Source: Ceratotherium simum simum
Lineage: Eukaryota; Chordata; Mammalia; Perissodactyla; Rhinocerotidae
NCBI RefSeq assembly: GCF_000283155.1
Contig: NW_004454163.1
Location: 22,733,616 to 22,797,615, forward strand
Direction: 5' to 3'
Length of the DNA: 64,000 bases
Made by a program: the position numbers and the translations under genes. Each line of letters starts with the position of its first letter. Within the stretch, counting starts at the first letter, position 1. This document shows, piece after piece, positions 25,286 through 36,275 of this stretch. The notes under the pieces were generated by a model. It had not been told where the DNA came from. It saw nothing but the letters and a program-made list of their open reading frames with translations, and made no database searches.

Positions 25286-27355
25286 GTGACACTGGAGGCA
25301 TTGGGATCAATTAGTTAGCTGTGGCAATATTCTGGGAAATGGTAAATTAAGGTCTGAATTAGGACAGTGGCAGAGGGAATGTAAATAAGGGGACAGAGCG
25401 GGGAAACAATAAAAAGAGATTCTTTAGAAGTGCTGATGGGCTCTCTTTAATAAAAACCCTTAGGGCCTCATGAGTACTGAAAGCATATTTCATTCTTCAA
25501 GCAACTTCGCATGAGATGCCACAAGTCACTAAAAATACAGAACAGAAATAAGGGGCAGAGTTCAAAACCGATTTTCAATTAAGTTTCAACATCCTTAGAT
25601 TTCTCCCATGTTTCAGCCAAGGCATTCTTATTTGCTTCAAGGACCTTCTTTCAAATGGTGCCCTCCAATTCCCTTCTACAGGAATGCTATCCAGATAAAA
25701 CCACTGAAAAAAAAAAAAGGGAAGGCTCTTTACTACAGTAATTGACTGTGTTTAGAGAGGGGCTTGTTTTCCCCAGCAGTTCACTTTAGAGGGAGTAAGG
25801 CAAAATGGCAGTGTGCAATGGAATTAAAATAGAAGCTTATAAAATGTGCTTCTGAGAAAAATTTTTGATAGCGGGCTTATCAATTATTTTTTTCTGTTTT
25901 CTTACTTACTATTTATATTCATCTAGAGGGAAGGAAAGATAAAGGCGTGAATTAACGGAGCCCATTGAAAAGATAGTACCACATCACTGAATTGGACAGG
26001 GTCGTCGCAGACACTTTAGGAAATAAGGGCCAATGAGATCCTTTCTTTTAAATCAATACACCTAACTGTTCTCCACCATGCTTGTTAGTAAACGTATTCC
26101 TTTTTATGGTAACCAAAGAGGGAATGGAGGGATTTGGAGAAGCTAAATTTTGCAGTTCTTCTTTTTTTCCAAATCTGAAAAAAAAAGGTGAAATTAATCT
26201 TTGATTCAAGATAGAACACTGCAACAGTGAAAAGAATTAATTTCTCCCTCTCAAGCAATAAAAGGACCAAAAGTCAAGTCACAGCTACTAGAATTGATTT
26301 TTCAAAAGTCAAAGTTCATGTGTTAAGTACTTTTAATAAAAATCATTACCAGGCTTGCCCAGGAAGACTAGGTCATGTTACAAGAATGTTCCCATAACAG
26401 TGACAGCTTTAGCTGACTTGGTGAGGGAATAGACAATGATGTCTGAGCTACTGAGTACTGGCAAAACAGGTTTCAAATAGAAAACATGATACATTATACC
26501 ATTAAATAGGAAAAAGTTGCTGAATATTTCATTTAACTTCCAAAAGCAATATAATTTGGGATATCCAGCCATATTATCAGCAGAAGAATCTACACAGAAA
26601 GAATTTGAACACCACAGTCTTTGCAATCTGCTGATGCTTGAAATCAATGAAAAAGCACAAAAGATACTAATAAACTTAGCTGCTACCCACATATGAGGAT
26701 GAGTAAAAATGATGAAGTTACTCCCAAAGATGAATAATAACTACGGAGGGAGTTCACCTCCTGGTGTGTAGAGTGTATAACTGATTCTATTAATTAATTG
26801 CTGCTAGGCATTGACAATAAGGTATTGGCTAAGTGAGAATAATTTCTGCAATCACTAGGAATCCTCAAACATGACAAAGAAAAATTATTATCTGGCAAAA
26901 ACAAAGTATTGCTCATGTAATCAGTAGTATAATTAGGTTCTCCAGGCTTATCAAGTGATTTACAATCATTTGGTAGACATACTAAGCACAATTATTCTTC
27001 TTTTTTCAATTCGTGCATTGGAATTTAGGTCGTTTATAAGACTTATGAGAGGTCACTCAGCAGAGCCATAGCAAAGCGTTACCTGGAAATCATAAGGTTC
27101 TACCTCTTGGTCTAAGGTTTCACCTCTTCATTTGTATTTTCATTTTCTATTTGAATTTAATTTCGACTTTAAAAAACAAGACTGTAGTACTTAGAAAATG
27201 ACCCTTCTTGCTTTGCCAAGGGCTACTTATGGGAAGGCCTATTGGATGTATTAAAAACTAATTATTTAAATTCAGTTTTATTCCTGTCAAGAACATTTTG
27301 TAGGAGAGTTTAAGTGAGTAGAATCGCCAAGTAGAGACTCTCTGATTACTTATTT
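25286..27355. other. Intronic sequence with no recognised feature
   Basis: AT-rich, with no interspersed repeat I can assign and no exon-like segment. Short frames on the minus strand (26085-26270, 26378-26692, 26794-26991) have no domain signatures. Confidence 0.4.
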
Positions 27356-27359
27356 TAGC

Positions 27360-27555
27360 ATGAAATAATAAAAAGAACATTATACTCAATAGTTGTATAA
27401 TCTTCCAGTGATGGTACAAGGTGACTTCTGGCCATTCATTTAATTCTGTGCCTCAATTTCCTCCTCTGTAAAATTTTAAAATGGTAAAAATATCTTCTCT
27501 GCCTACCTTGAAGCATTGAAAAGTAAAAATGAGTAGTGGAATGTAAACATAAGTT
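27360..27555 (+). repeat. MIR SINE
   Basis: Direct MIR: TCTGTGCCTCAATTTCCTCC then TCTGTAAAATTTTAAAATGG and CTTCTCTGCCTACCTTGAAG. Confidence 0.75.
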
Positions 27556-27625
27556 ATGATTATTCATCAAATCTAGGGGTTTTTACTAGTTTCTAAAACA
27601 TTTGAGAGTGAAGAACACATCCACG

Positions 27626-27660
27626 TGTGTGTGTGTGTGTGTGGGTGTGGGTGTGTGTGG
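27626..27660 (+). repeat. (TG)n microsatellite
   Basis: A GT run with GGGTGTGGG interruptions. Confidence 0.9.
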
Positions 27661-27884
27661 AAGGGGAAGAAGGAGTGACTAAGTCTGTGTGTATTTAAGT
27701 TTATGAGTTCTTTGGGAGCCAGTTACAATATATTATAATTTTTTTCATTAATTTGTCTCCCAAAAAACTTAGCCAAATGTCTTAAATGAGCACATTGATT
27801 TAACCATATGTCTTCTTAGCATGGCCTAAAAGACTAATTTTTTTCAAATCTGCTTTTCCATTACGTTGTCCTATATGTCCCATT

Positions 27885-28270
27885 TGCTCTAGCCACTGAG
27901 GGACTACTTGACCTTCACTTGATGATGCTCTACTTTGTTGTGACACCTTGAGCTTGCTCTTGATAGTCCCTCTGTCTTAAGTACCTTTCCTATCCCCTCC
28001 ATGAAGTCCTACTCACACTTTAAGGATTGGCTTCTTGTAAGGTCTTTCTTGACCACATGAGAGAATTAATATCTCCCTGTGTTATATTTTCGTTGTTATT
28101 TTCTAGGATTATTTTAGCATTTAGCACTGTGTTTTCATTATTAGTTTATGTATCTATTTCCTCTGCCAGAATGGATATACCATGACTTATCTGGGCGTTT
28201 CCATAGTCCCAAAGATAGTCCTTGCAACACAGCAGAGATGCGGTTATATTTTGAATGAATGTAACAGAAT
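27885..28270 (+). repeat. L2 LINE 3' end
   Basis: Successive L2 3' segments: CTTCTTGTAAGGTCTTTCTT, ATTTTAGCATTTAGCACTGT, CCTCTGCCAGAATGGATA and TTGCAACACAGCAGAGATG, ending with a TTGAATGAATG terminus. Confidence 0.7.
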
Positions 28271-28304
28271 GAGTTAGACTCCTAGCCTCTTGGCCTCTTG
28301 TGGA

Positions 28305-28562
28305 AGGCAATATTAAATAGTAATGAATGCTAGCTTCAGATTCATATTATCTCAGTTTAGATCCTGCCTCTATCTCTATGGCTGTGTAGAGAGCTCTGTG
28401 GCTTTAAGTTGCTTAACTATTATGTGTCCCAGTTTATATGATTGTACAAAGGACATAACAACAGATCTTAACTCTTAGAGTCATTGTGAAGATAAAAAAC
28501 ATAACTCATGTAGATATGTACAGTGCTTAGATCATTGCCAGGTCTATAGTAAGTGTGAAAAA
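28305..28562 (+). repeat. MIR SINE
   Basis: TTCAGATTCATATTATCTC, then TTAGATCCTGCCTCTATCTC, GTTGCTTAACTATTATGTG, AGAGTCATTGTGAAGATAA and TACAGTGCTTAGATCATTGC follow the MIR consensus from head to tail. Confidence 0.8.
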
Positions 28563-28787
28563 AGTGTTAACAGGTATTAATAAGAGTGGTACTTACTTTT
28601 TCACGTTTAAAGGGTAGTGGGGACAAAGTAAATGATCTCTGTAGTGCCATACTCTTTCAATATATTCTGACAATTTAAAATCATATTCATTCTATTTAAC
28701 TGAGTCTCTCTAAAATTATTAAAACATATTTGTTATATAATTACAGTAATGATCCTCATTATTTGCAGAGTCTATATTTGCAAATTC

Positions 28788-29195
28788 ATCTTGTTATTAG
28801 TGTCGTTGAATCCATTCCGACTCCTAGTGACCCTGTGTACAGCAGAGCAAAACCCTTCCCGGTGTTTTTGTGCCATCCTCTCACCTACCAGTGCTATGTC
28901 AGACAACGTTCCACTACTATTCATAGGGTTTTCATGGCCAATTTTTTCATAAGTGGGTGGCCAGTTCCTTCTTCCTAGTCTGTCTTAGTCTGGAAGGTCC
29001 ACTGAAACCTGTCAACCATGGGTGACCCCACTGGTGTTTGAAATACCAGTGACATAGCTTTCAGCATCATAGCGATACACAGCTGCTACAGTATGACAAC
29101 AAACAGATAGGTGGTGTGGTTCCCTGACTGGGAAAAGAACCTGGGCTGTGGCAGTGAGAGCCCCAAATCTTAACCGCTGGACCACCAGGGCTGGC
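28788..29195 (-). mobile_element. Composite tRNA-headed SINE nested in Tigger
   Basis: Read on the minus strand, the head GCCAGCCCTGGTGGTCCAG is tRNA-like with a box-B-like CAGGTTCTTTTCCC. A long body follows and ends GGGTCACTAGGAGTCGGAAT, resembling the 3' terminus of RTE-type LINEs. It is bounded by the 9-bp duplication TGCAAATTC (28779-28787 and 29196-29204). At about 408 bp it is longer than and different from the ERE copies. The repeat name is not known to me with confidence. Confidence 0.85.
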
Positions 29196-29476
29196 TGCAA
29201 ATTCGCCTACCCACTAAAATTTGTTCATAACCCCACAGCAATATCCACAATACCTTTACAGTCATTCACAGACATGTGCACACGGAGGGCAGTGAAAAAT
29301 TTCAGTCTCCAGAAGTACACATTCCCAGCTAAGGTTGAACAAGGAGATGCTCTATTCAACAGAATGCTTTGTTCAAAATACACTTGGAGAAGTGTCTTTT
29401 TGCAGTCAAATGAGTGCCACATATTTTGCATTTTCTTTTTTTTTTTTGCTTTTCCTTGAGGATTTCACTGTTTAAA

Positions 29477-29710
29477 ATGGCCCCCAAGTGTAGTGTTGAA
29501 GTGCTGTCTAGTGTTCCTAAGTGCAAGAAGGCTGTGACGTGCCTTGTGGAGAAAATACATGAGTTAGACAAGCTTCATTCAGACATGAGTTCTTGTGCTG
29601 CCGGCCATGAGTTCAATGTTAATGAATCAACAGTAATATCAAATAAGGCGTCTTTAAACAGAAAAACACATAAAACAAACTTATGTATTGATGAATTGAC
29701 AAAAATGTAA
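29477..29710 (+). pseudogene. Truncated Tigger transposase N-terminus
   Basis: A 77-codon frame starts MAPKCSVEVLSSVPKCKKA and continues with EKIHELDKL and HEFNVNES, matching the N-terminal CENP-B/pipsqueak-type helix-turn-helix of Tigger transposases. It stops soon after, with the DDE catalytic domain absent because of the internal deletion. Two expected arginines read as cysteines. Not functional. Confidence 0.85.
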
Positions 29711-30544
29711 CCAAAGACTCATAGGAACCTAAACCTGTATTTTCTTTAGGAGCGTTATTTCAATATTCAGTGTTCGCTGCAACTTTATAGAGCATAACTA
29801 CTGCGAACAATGAGAATCAACTGTAATTGGCAAGTTTTTTGAAACTAAGTGTTTAGCAAGTAACTGTGACTTTAGATGAGTTTTTTATCCTTTTAGAACG
29901 GAGCTTATTCATTTGTAAAGCACTCTCAATTTGTAGTAGATCTGGAAGAAGGGTCTCAGACACCCGTCTCCCTGGAGAATGCTGCTCTGCCCCTGCTACA
30001 CTGCCGTATGATTGAAATGAGGTCGGAAAGGTCCTAGGATTGTGGGCCAGGGGGCTCAGAAATCCATTCCTTGAGTTTTTGTCTGGCCTCTTTCTGACAA
30101 TCAGTTATTTACTTCTACCACCTCAAAAGAACAATTTTTTGTGTTTATTTTAGAAATTAATTTAAATTTTCATCAAAATATTACATGCATGCTATTTTTT
30201 AAAAAGTTAAACAGTACCAGTAGGCTTATAACAAAAATCAGTAGACCCTTCCTTACCCTCCCTAAACCCTATTCCCATTTCCTTCAGACTTCCATGTTCA
30301 TCTCTCTTGGCTTTCATTTCTTTTCTGGCATTTACCTTTATGTTTCTCAATAATGTGCTTATGTAGCTGTCCCTTAATTCACTAGTTTTAATTCACCAAT
30401 TTTAGATAGCATCTGTTGATTTGTTTTTATGTCAGAATTTAGCTCTTTTACACATCTCCGTCCCCACTTCCCATCCCTAATCTTCTTCCTTTTTTTCCTC
30501 CTGCTACTCTTCCTTCTCCTCTTCCTCATTGTCCTTCTATTCCT

Positions 30545-30612
30545 TCTTCTTTGGTTGAGGTGCAATTAATCAAAGTGAAATACACAAATCTTTAAGTGTT
30601 TGGTTCCATAAG
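30545..30612 (-). repeat. L1 LINE 3' UTR, left part split by an LTR
   Basis: TTTGGTTGAGGTGCAATTAA then AAGTGTTTGGTTCCATAA is the reversed L1 3' end. It continues after the LTR at 31005. Confidence 0.65.
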
Positions 30613-31004
30613 TGTATTAGTCAGCTAGTGCTGCCCTAACAAATACCACAGACTGGGTGACTTAAGTAACAGGTATTTATTTTCTCACAGTTCTGGAGGC
30701 TTGAAGTCCAAGATCAAGGTATCAGTAGAGCTGTTTCTTCTGAGTCCTCTCTCCTTGACTTATAGATGACTGTCTTCTTCCAGTGTCTTCATGTGGTCTT
30801 CCTCTGTGTATCTGTGTCCTAATCTTCTTTTCTTTTCTTATAAGGAAGCCAGTCATATTGGATTGGGGCCCACATTAATGACCTCATTTAACCTTAATGA
30901 CCTCTTTAAAGGCCCTGTCTCCAAATATAGTCACATTCTGAGGTCATAGGGGTTAGAACTTCAACATATGAATTTGGAGCAGGGGCACAATTTAGCCTGT
31001 AATA
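30613..31004 (-). mobile_element. MLT1-type MaLR solitary LTR
   Basis: Reverse-oriented: TATTAGTCAGCTAGTGCTGC, CACAGACTGGGTGACTTAAG, CTCACAGTTCTGGAGGCTTG, TCTTATAAGGAAGCCAGTC and ACATATGAATTTGGAGCAGG in order. No internal retroviral genes are attached. It interrupts an L1 fragment. Confidence 0.88.
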
Positions 31005-31262
31005 ATGAATTTGACAGTTGTATCCATCCATGTAACAAACGTGAAATAAATATGCTGAATATTTGCATCACCCCAGAAAGTCTCCTTCTACTTATAGGCA
31101 ATCAGTCCCCCAGTGCAAATGCCATAGGCAACTACTGTCCTGATCTGTATTACTATAGATTAGTTTTGTCTGTTCTTGAACTTCATATCAATAGAATTAT
31201 ACAGTATGTACTCTTTTGAGTCTAACTCGTCATATGTAATCATATATCATATTATAATTTTC
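31005..31262 (-). repeat. L1 LINE 3' region, right part
   Basis: GCATCACCCCAGAAAGTCTC, CTACTGTCCTGATCTGTATT, GTCTGTTCTTGAACTTCAT and CAGTATGTACTCTTTTGAGT match the reverse of an L1M-type 3' UTR, continuing the piece before 30613. Confidence 0.8.
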
Positions 31263-31516
31263 TTCACTGAAAAAGTCCATATTTTTCTTTCAGTTTTGGG
31301 TTCTCTGTCTTGGATTTCAGATCTTTTTCTTTCCCAATTTGCACTCTTACTTACCTCAAGCAAACCCTCCATTAGCTTCATGATAAAGGGAACACAGATG
31401 GAGGATATCTTTGAAACCACGTAGATCTGAAATATCCCTATACTTGTACTTATACAAGGATCAATTATTTCACTTGTGTTATATTTTCTTTATACTTGAT
31501 AATTTATTTGTCTAGC

Positions 31517-31560
31517 CTTACAATTCTAGCTTTAAAATCCTTTAGGATTAGAATTGTAAG
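31517..31560. repeat. 12-bp inverted repeat
   Basis: CTTACAATTCTA (31517-31528) and TAGAATTGTAAG (31549-31560) are perfect reverse complements separated by 20 bases that hold a smaller AATCC/GGATT pairing. Confidence 0.85.
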
Positions 31561-31599
31561 TATCGTTCTATTGTTTTCTAACTTCAAATGTTGGTGAGA

Positions 31600-32041
31600 A
31601 ATCTTACTCCTTACTATTCCTACTCCTGATCATTTTTTATGTGACCTGCTGTTTTTTCCCCATTCTGGAAGCTTTTGGATCCTCTCTCCCCCTTGAAGCT
31701 CTACTATTTCACAGTAATGCACTTTGATGGGGTTCTTTTTCATGTACTGGGGTCTCAAGTCTTCCAGTTTTGCAAGGTTTTTACTGGGGGGGAGGGGTTT
31801 TTGTTTGGTTGTCTTTGCTAATTTTCTGCCTTCTATTTTTCCTGCTTTTTCATTCTTTCACCTTATTAGTTGGGTGTTGGAAATTATGGACTAAACCTCT
31901 AATTTCTTATCTTTTCTCTCCAATTTCCTATGATTGTCTTTTTTTTCCACTGAATTTTAGGAGATTTCTTTTACTTTATCTTCCAACTTATCTATTGAAT
32001 ATTTCATTTGTGTGACCAAATTATAATTGTCATAAGCTTTT
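31600..32041 (-). repeat. HAL1/L1M LINE fragment
   Basis: Reversed sequence of an old L1 ORF1-type region: TTCTGGAAGCTTTTGGATCC, CAGTAATGCACTTTGATGGG, TTAGGAGATTTCTTTTACTT and ATCTTCCAACTTATCTATTG. It is interrupted at 32042 by a younger L1 tail and continues after it. Confidence 0.7.
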
Positions 32042-32166
32042 TAAAAAAATCTTTCATACGTATGGTGATGGATGGAAACTAGTGTATGCAGAAACTGAAA
32101 TATAATGATGTACACTTGAAATTTACACAATGTTATAAAACAATGACCTCAATAAAAAAAAAAAAA
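32042..32166 (+). mobile_element. Severely 5'-truncated L1 3' tail
   Basis: GTATGGTGATGGATGGAAAC to AATGACCTCAATAAAAAAAA is an L1 3' terminus with a poly-A tail. AAGCTTT appears on both sides as a short target duplication. Confidence 0.75.
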
Positions 32167-32720
32167 GCTTTCATTATTCCTGTATTTTTATCCTGTTCAT
32201 GGATGTAATATCTTCTCTTAGATTATCAGGGTATTAGTGACAGCTTTTTGGATCCTTTTTCTGCTCTAAGCATTAGTGCTATTTCCTTCAAGTGTCATTA
32301 TGTTCTCATGTATTTTTTCCTCTGTCTTTTATGCTAAAAGCATTTTTGATATCTGGTAGTCTTAAATTGTCAGTTTACATGAAAATGAAATACTAAAAAA
32401 CTGATTGCCAATTGCAAATTCTAGGGCATGAGTGAGGGTTATTAAATGAGAACCTCATTGTTGGGGGACTGATCAGGGACCTGGCTGTTGTTTTCTCTAG
32501 GGCCAAACTTATAATTTTCTCTAGAGAGCAGTTGTCTGATATTCTGCCTGGGAAGTATACACCTAGTTGTCATTGCTCTAGGTATCAGGTGAAGGAAGAA
32601 GATTTGGGTGTCTTATGTCTGTGTCATCCCTCCTCTCTTCTGTGCCTGGTATCTCTGAACCTGTGAATTCTGTTTTAATATTCCTAGAAAATAAAGCTCG
32701 CAGCTACTCCAGGGTCAGGG
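32167..32720 (-). repeat. HAL1/L1M LINE fragment, continued
   Basis: Continues the reversed element split at 32042 (ATCCTGTTCATGGATGTAAT, TTTTGGATCCTTTTTCTGC, TTTGATATCTGGTAGTC). Faint traces may extend toward 33120 upstream of the exon. Confidence 0.6.
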
Positions 32721-33271
32721 AGAGTTAGTAGATTAGTTTTGCTGCATGTGGGTAGGACCTTCAGTTCATCTCCTATTTCAGCGTCACGCTTCAGCCCTGC
32801 CTTCCAAGGTACTTAGGAAGCAACAATTTCCAGTCCTTCCTGAATTTTGTCATGCAAATCACCTTGTTTGCATTAATATCTTTTAAGAGGTATTTAGGTT
32901 TCATTTTTCTCCTTTGGCTCAGTCACCACGCTTCCCTCAATTTGCACCTCCTAAATATTTGGTAACGTCTCTCATCCATTGGAGTCTTATTCTCTATTTC
33001 CTTATGGGTTTATATCCTTTAGAATATTTTACTGTCATTTTGGTGTCATTTGCACCGGAGAGGAGATAATGCGTGTAATCAATCAGATGAATTGTGTATT
33101 TTTGTCAAAATCAGACAAATAGGAATACCGTCAGGTTGTAAGAATGGATTTAATTTGGCTCTAATAGCAATCTCTCACCCTCCTTTCCTCTCTCTTTTAT
33201 TCATACTTAGGTTTGGTTTGGGTCGTTTCTTTGATCCTGTCCTGTTGTCCTTCCTTTCTCCAATGTTTTAA

Positions 33272-33514
<243 letters not shown>

Positions 33515-33883
33515 TAATGTTCTTTTCTTTATTTTCCCTGGCAGGTGACATTTATTGGTCTGAACAAGAATAACCTTTATTTTTTAAACTTTATATTCTC
33601 TATAATGCTTTCACTACATATTTTCCTTCTGGATCATCATCTTCATAAATGTTTCATAGATTTTTTTATCCATATTAGTTTCTAAGCATTGCTGATTTAG
33701 CAATAAATCCTATTGTTAAATAACTTTTAAAAGTCGTCTAATCAAATAGTTCTAAGAAAGTCACGTTGATTACCCCTCTCCTAATCTCCAGGGGTGAGGA
33801 TGGGGTTGGAAAATGGGGAGAAGGATAGTTTTTGAATAAACAGAGAGATTACTTCACTTTCCATAAGCATAAAAGTAAATTCA

Positions 33884-34128
33884 TGGGGCCAGCCCAGTGC
33901 CGTAGTGGTTAAGTTCATATGCTCCGCTTCCGCAGCCTGGGGTTTGCGGGTTCTGATCCCAGGTACAGCCCTATACACTGCTTGTCAAGCCATAGTGTGG
34001 CAGGCATCCCACATATAAAGTAGAGGAGGACGGGCACGGATGTTAGCCCAGTGCCAATCTTCCTCATTAGAAAGGGGAGGATTGGCAACAGATGTTAGCT
34101 CAGGGCTAATCTTCCTCACCAAAAAAAT
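33884..34128 (+). mobile_element. ERE SINE
   Basis: GGGGCCAGCCCAGTGCCGTA head, GGGTTCTGATCCC B box, GGCAGGCATCCCACATATAA, GGGCACGGATGTTAGCCC and a poly-A tail. Flanked by AAAGTAAATTCA (33872-33883 and 34129-34140). It lies about 450 bp downstream of the first DCC exon. Confidence 0.95.
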
Positions 34129-34279
34129 AAAGTAAATTCACTTTTGTAGCTGTATTGGTGGGACTCATGGTAGGTCAAGCTTCTCTATGAAAACTGGACC
34201 CAGTTTCCATGCAATATTTAGAGAATATGCTTTTTATTTTATAAAATGAATGATCATATATTTCCTTTAACTATTGGAA

Positions 34280-35100
34280 CCCTTAAGACATGTCACTCCA
34301 GGTTCCTAGAAAACAGAGACTGACGCAGGCTTTCAAGATAATGCCTTTGGGGGTGCAAGCCCAGGAAAGCAAGGGTGAGGGAACACAGGAAGTGAGCCAA
34401 GGAAGATGAGAAACCAATAATGGTGGCATGTTATTAATCTGGCCACAAGTTTACAACAAACACAGAGCTTGCTTGTCCTTGTGCAGTATCTCTGGAGCAG
34501 CCACATGAAGGACTATGTCTCATAGTCAATGGCTGGATAGGAAGTGTGAGCAGTTTCTCTCTTGTCCATCGTTGGTCAAGGTCCACCAACAGGTTGTTAA
34601 CTATTCTGTACCTCCAGACAGCCTGCTGGGAAGCCAGAGCTTCCGTTGAACATACAAACATGGAAGTCTCTCCTTGTCAGTTGGCACTTTATACGGTCAT
34701 GACTTGGTTTAGGGTAACAGCAGTACTCAGGGCTTTATAGCCCTAAGAAGAGCATGAACTATTGCCAGGGGCTTGGGAAGCAAAGCATATAGCATGAGCT
34801 CATGACAAAGTTTGGTGCGTGAAGTTGAGCAAACCTGGAGTGGAACATAAACTGGGTCCAGGACAATACACAAACTGAAACTCACAACTTACTGCTAATG
34901 GATAAAGTAAACTATCATTGCAAAGGAGAAAGAAGAAAGTAACTCCTTACTGATTCCTTTCTCTATAGCAAAGTACTCAGTAAATTTTCATTTGAAATCA
35001 TAGTGTGTGATTCACACTGAAATACGGTAAAAGCAGGGATGATGTGACAAATACACACTCTATATAAAGTAGAAATCATGTATTTACAGTGTAGTTTCAC
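34280..35100. other. Intronic sequence, probable unresolved old repeat
   Basis: Open frames on both strands near 34434-34740 have no domains. The composition of 34290-34880 suggests an eroded LTR-type repeat that I cannot name. Confidence 0.3.
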
Positions 35101-35164
35101 TTACCAGAACCGAAAAGACAGCGAGCACATCGGAAGGCTGAGAGGTGGAAGTGATGATGGTGTA

Positions 35165-35425
35165 TTAGGCTGAGTCATGGGTGGTTGGGGTGGCATGAGG
35201 TACAGGAGACTGGGGTGTAGGTGAGAGAGGAAGAGGGTCATCTGTCAACATCTCATCATCCTCTGAATCCATCAGGGCAGGCAGATCACTAACGTCTACA
35301 CCTTCTTCTATGTCTGCCTGCCTTGATGTTGAAGGTGGAGGTTTGTCGTCTGCTGTGGCTGACGTGAAAGTCTTGAAATATGGCAGTATCCTTGACTGCT
35401 TGGCCTCTATAAAGGCTTGCCGCAA
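35165..35425 (-). pseudogene. Transposase-like C-terminal remnant, family unresolved
   Basis: An 86-residue minus-strand frame begins MRQAFIEAKQSRILPYFKTF. It has a Ser/Pro-rich middle and an acidic segment (LMDSEDDEMLTDDP) before a proline-rich end. The acidic tail and the transposon-like flanks (TTTTGTAAAAGCGAAAATCC at 35463-35482; TACAGTGTAGTTTCACTTAC) suggest the C-terminus of a CENP-B/Tigger-like transposase, but no catalytic domain lies upstream. Probably a fossil; the family assignment is a guess. Confidence 0.45.
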
Positions 35426-36030
35426 AACAAACGCTGAATGTTGTTTTCACTTTTTGCCTTTTTTTGTAAAAGCGAAAATCCTCTTTGGATTTCTTTTGGT
35501 TAGTGAAAACAGATACTAATATAGGTCTTTTGTAAAAGTGAAGGGGAGAAAATCGAATTTTCTGATAGTGGAGGAAACCTGTACTTGTTCAACCCACACT
35601 CTGAGACTTGGTCTAAACCTGTATTTTTCCCTCCTGGATTTTGCCTTTTATGCCTATAGAATTTTAGCATCATGGCAAGAGTGCTTCCAAGACAGACTGC
35701 CAAAAATCACAGTACTTGTTTTATATCTAGACAAAATCTCCTGGGCAGGTATTGTTGAATCTAAGCGGAAGTCATGGCACTCTACTGTACCATTTAAAAA
35801 GCTTAAGAAAAGCCAAGATCCTGTGTCTTTTTCTCTGATGAGATGATGAGAAAGAGGTTAAAATAATTAAAGGTGAAGTGAGGCAAATGTGCTCAATGAC
35901 ATACTTAGCACAACATGTAGTTTACTTTGAAAGACATCATCAAAATTGAAAAATCTTGCTGAAAAATTTTAGTATAATTCATAAAATATAATATTAGACT
36001 AGAAGAAGAGACTGTAAGAATAATTTAATC

Positions 36031-36275
36031 CAAGCTTTTTTCCCTGGTTTAATTGAGATATAATTGCCATACATCATTGTATAAGTTTAGGATATACAGC
36101 ATAATGGTTTGACTTACATACGTTGTAACATGATTACCACAATAAGTTTAGTTAGCATCCATCATCTCATATAGATACAATAAAAATGAAAAGCAAACAA
36201 AGAAAAAAAATTTTTTTCCTTGTGATGACAACTCTTAGGATCTACTCTCTTAACAACTTTCATATATATCATAAA
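36031..36275 (-). mobile_element. L1 3' UTR part of a U6/L1 chimera
   Basis: A T6 run (poly-A on the minus strand) followed by TTTAATTGAGATATAATTGC, CATGATTACCACAATAAG, CATCCATCATCTCATATAG and ACTCTTAGGATCTACTCTC is an L1 3' end in reverse. It abuts the U6 copy directly with the same orientation. Confidence 0.8.

Larger units (their letters stand above)
28744..29823 (+). mobile_element. Internally deleted Tigger (pogo/Tc1-mariner) DNA transposon
   Basis: The left end CAGTAATGATCCTCATTATT and the right end (reverse complement CAGTTGATTCTCATTGTTCG) form terminal inverted repeats bounded by TA dinucleotides (28742-28743 and 29824-29825), the expected target duplication. The interior keeps the start of the transposase gene but lacks most of it: after the nested SINE is removed only about 0.66 kb remains, against roughly 2.4 kb for autonomous members. 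The subfamily (Tigger5/7-like) is uncertain. Confidence 0.9.

Noticed and set aside
30374..30565. Arg/Lys-rich minus-strand frame resembling a nuclear basic protein
   Set aside because: It is the antisense of a TTCTTCCTCC-rich pyrimidine patch; the composition explains the residues.
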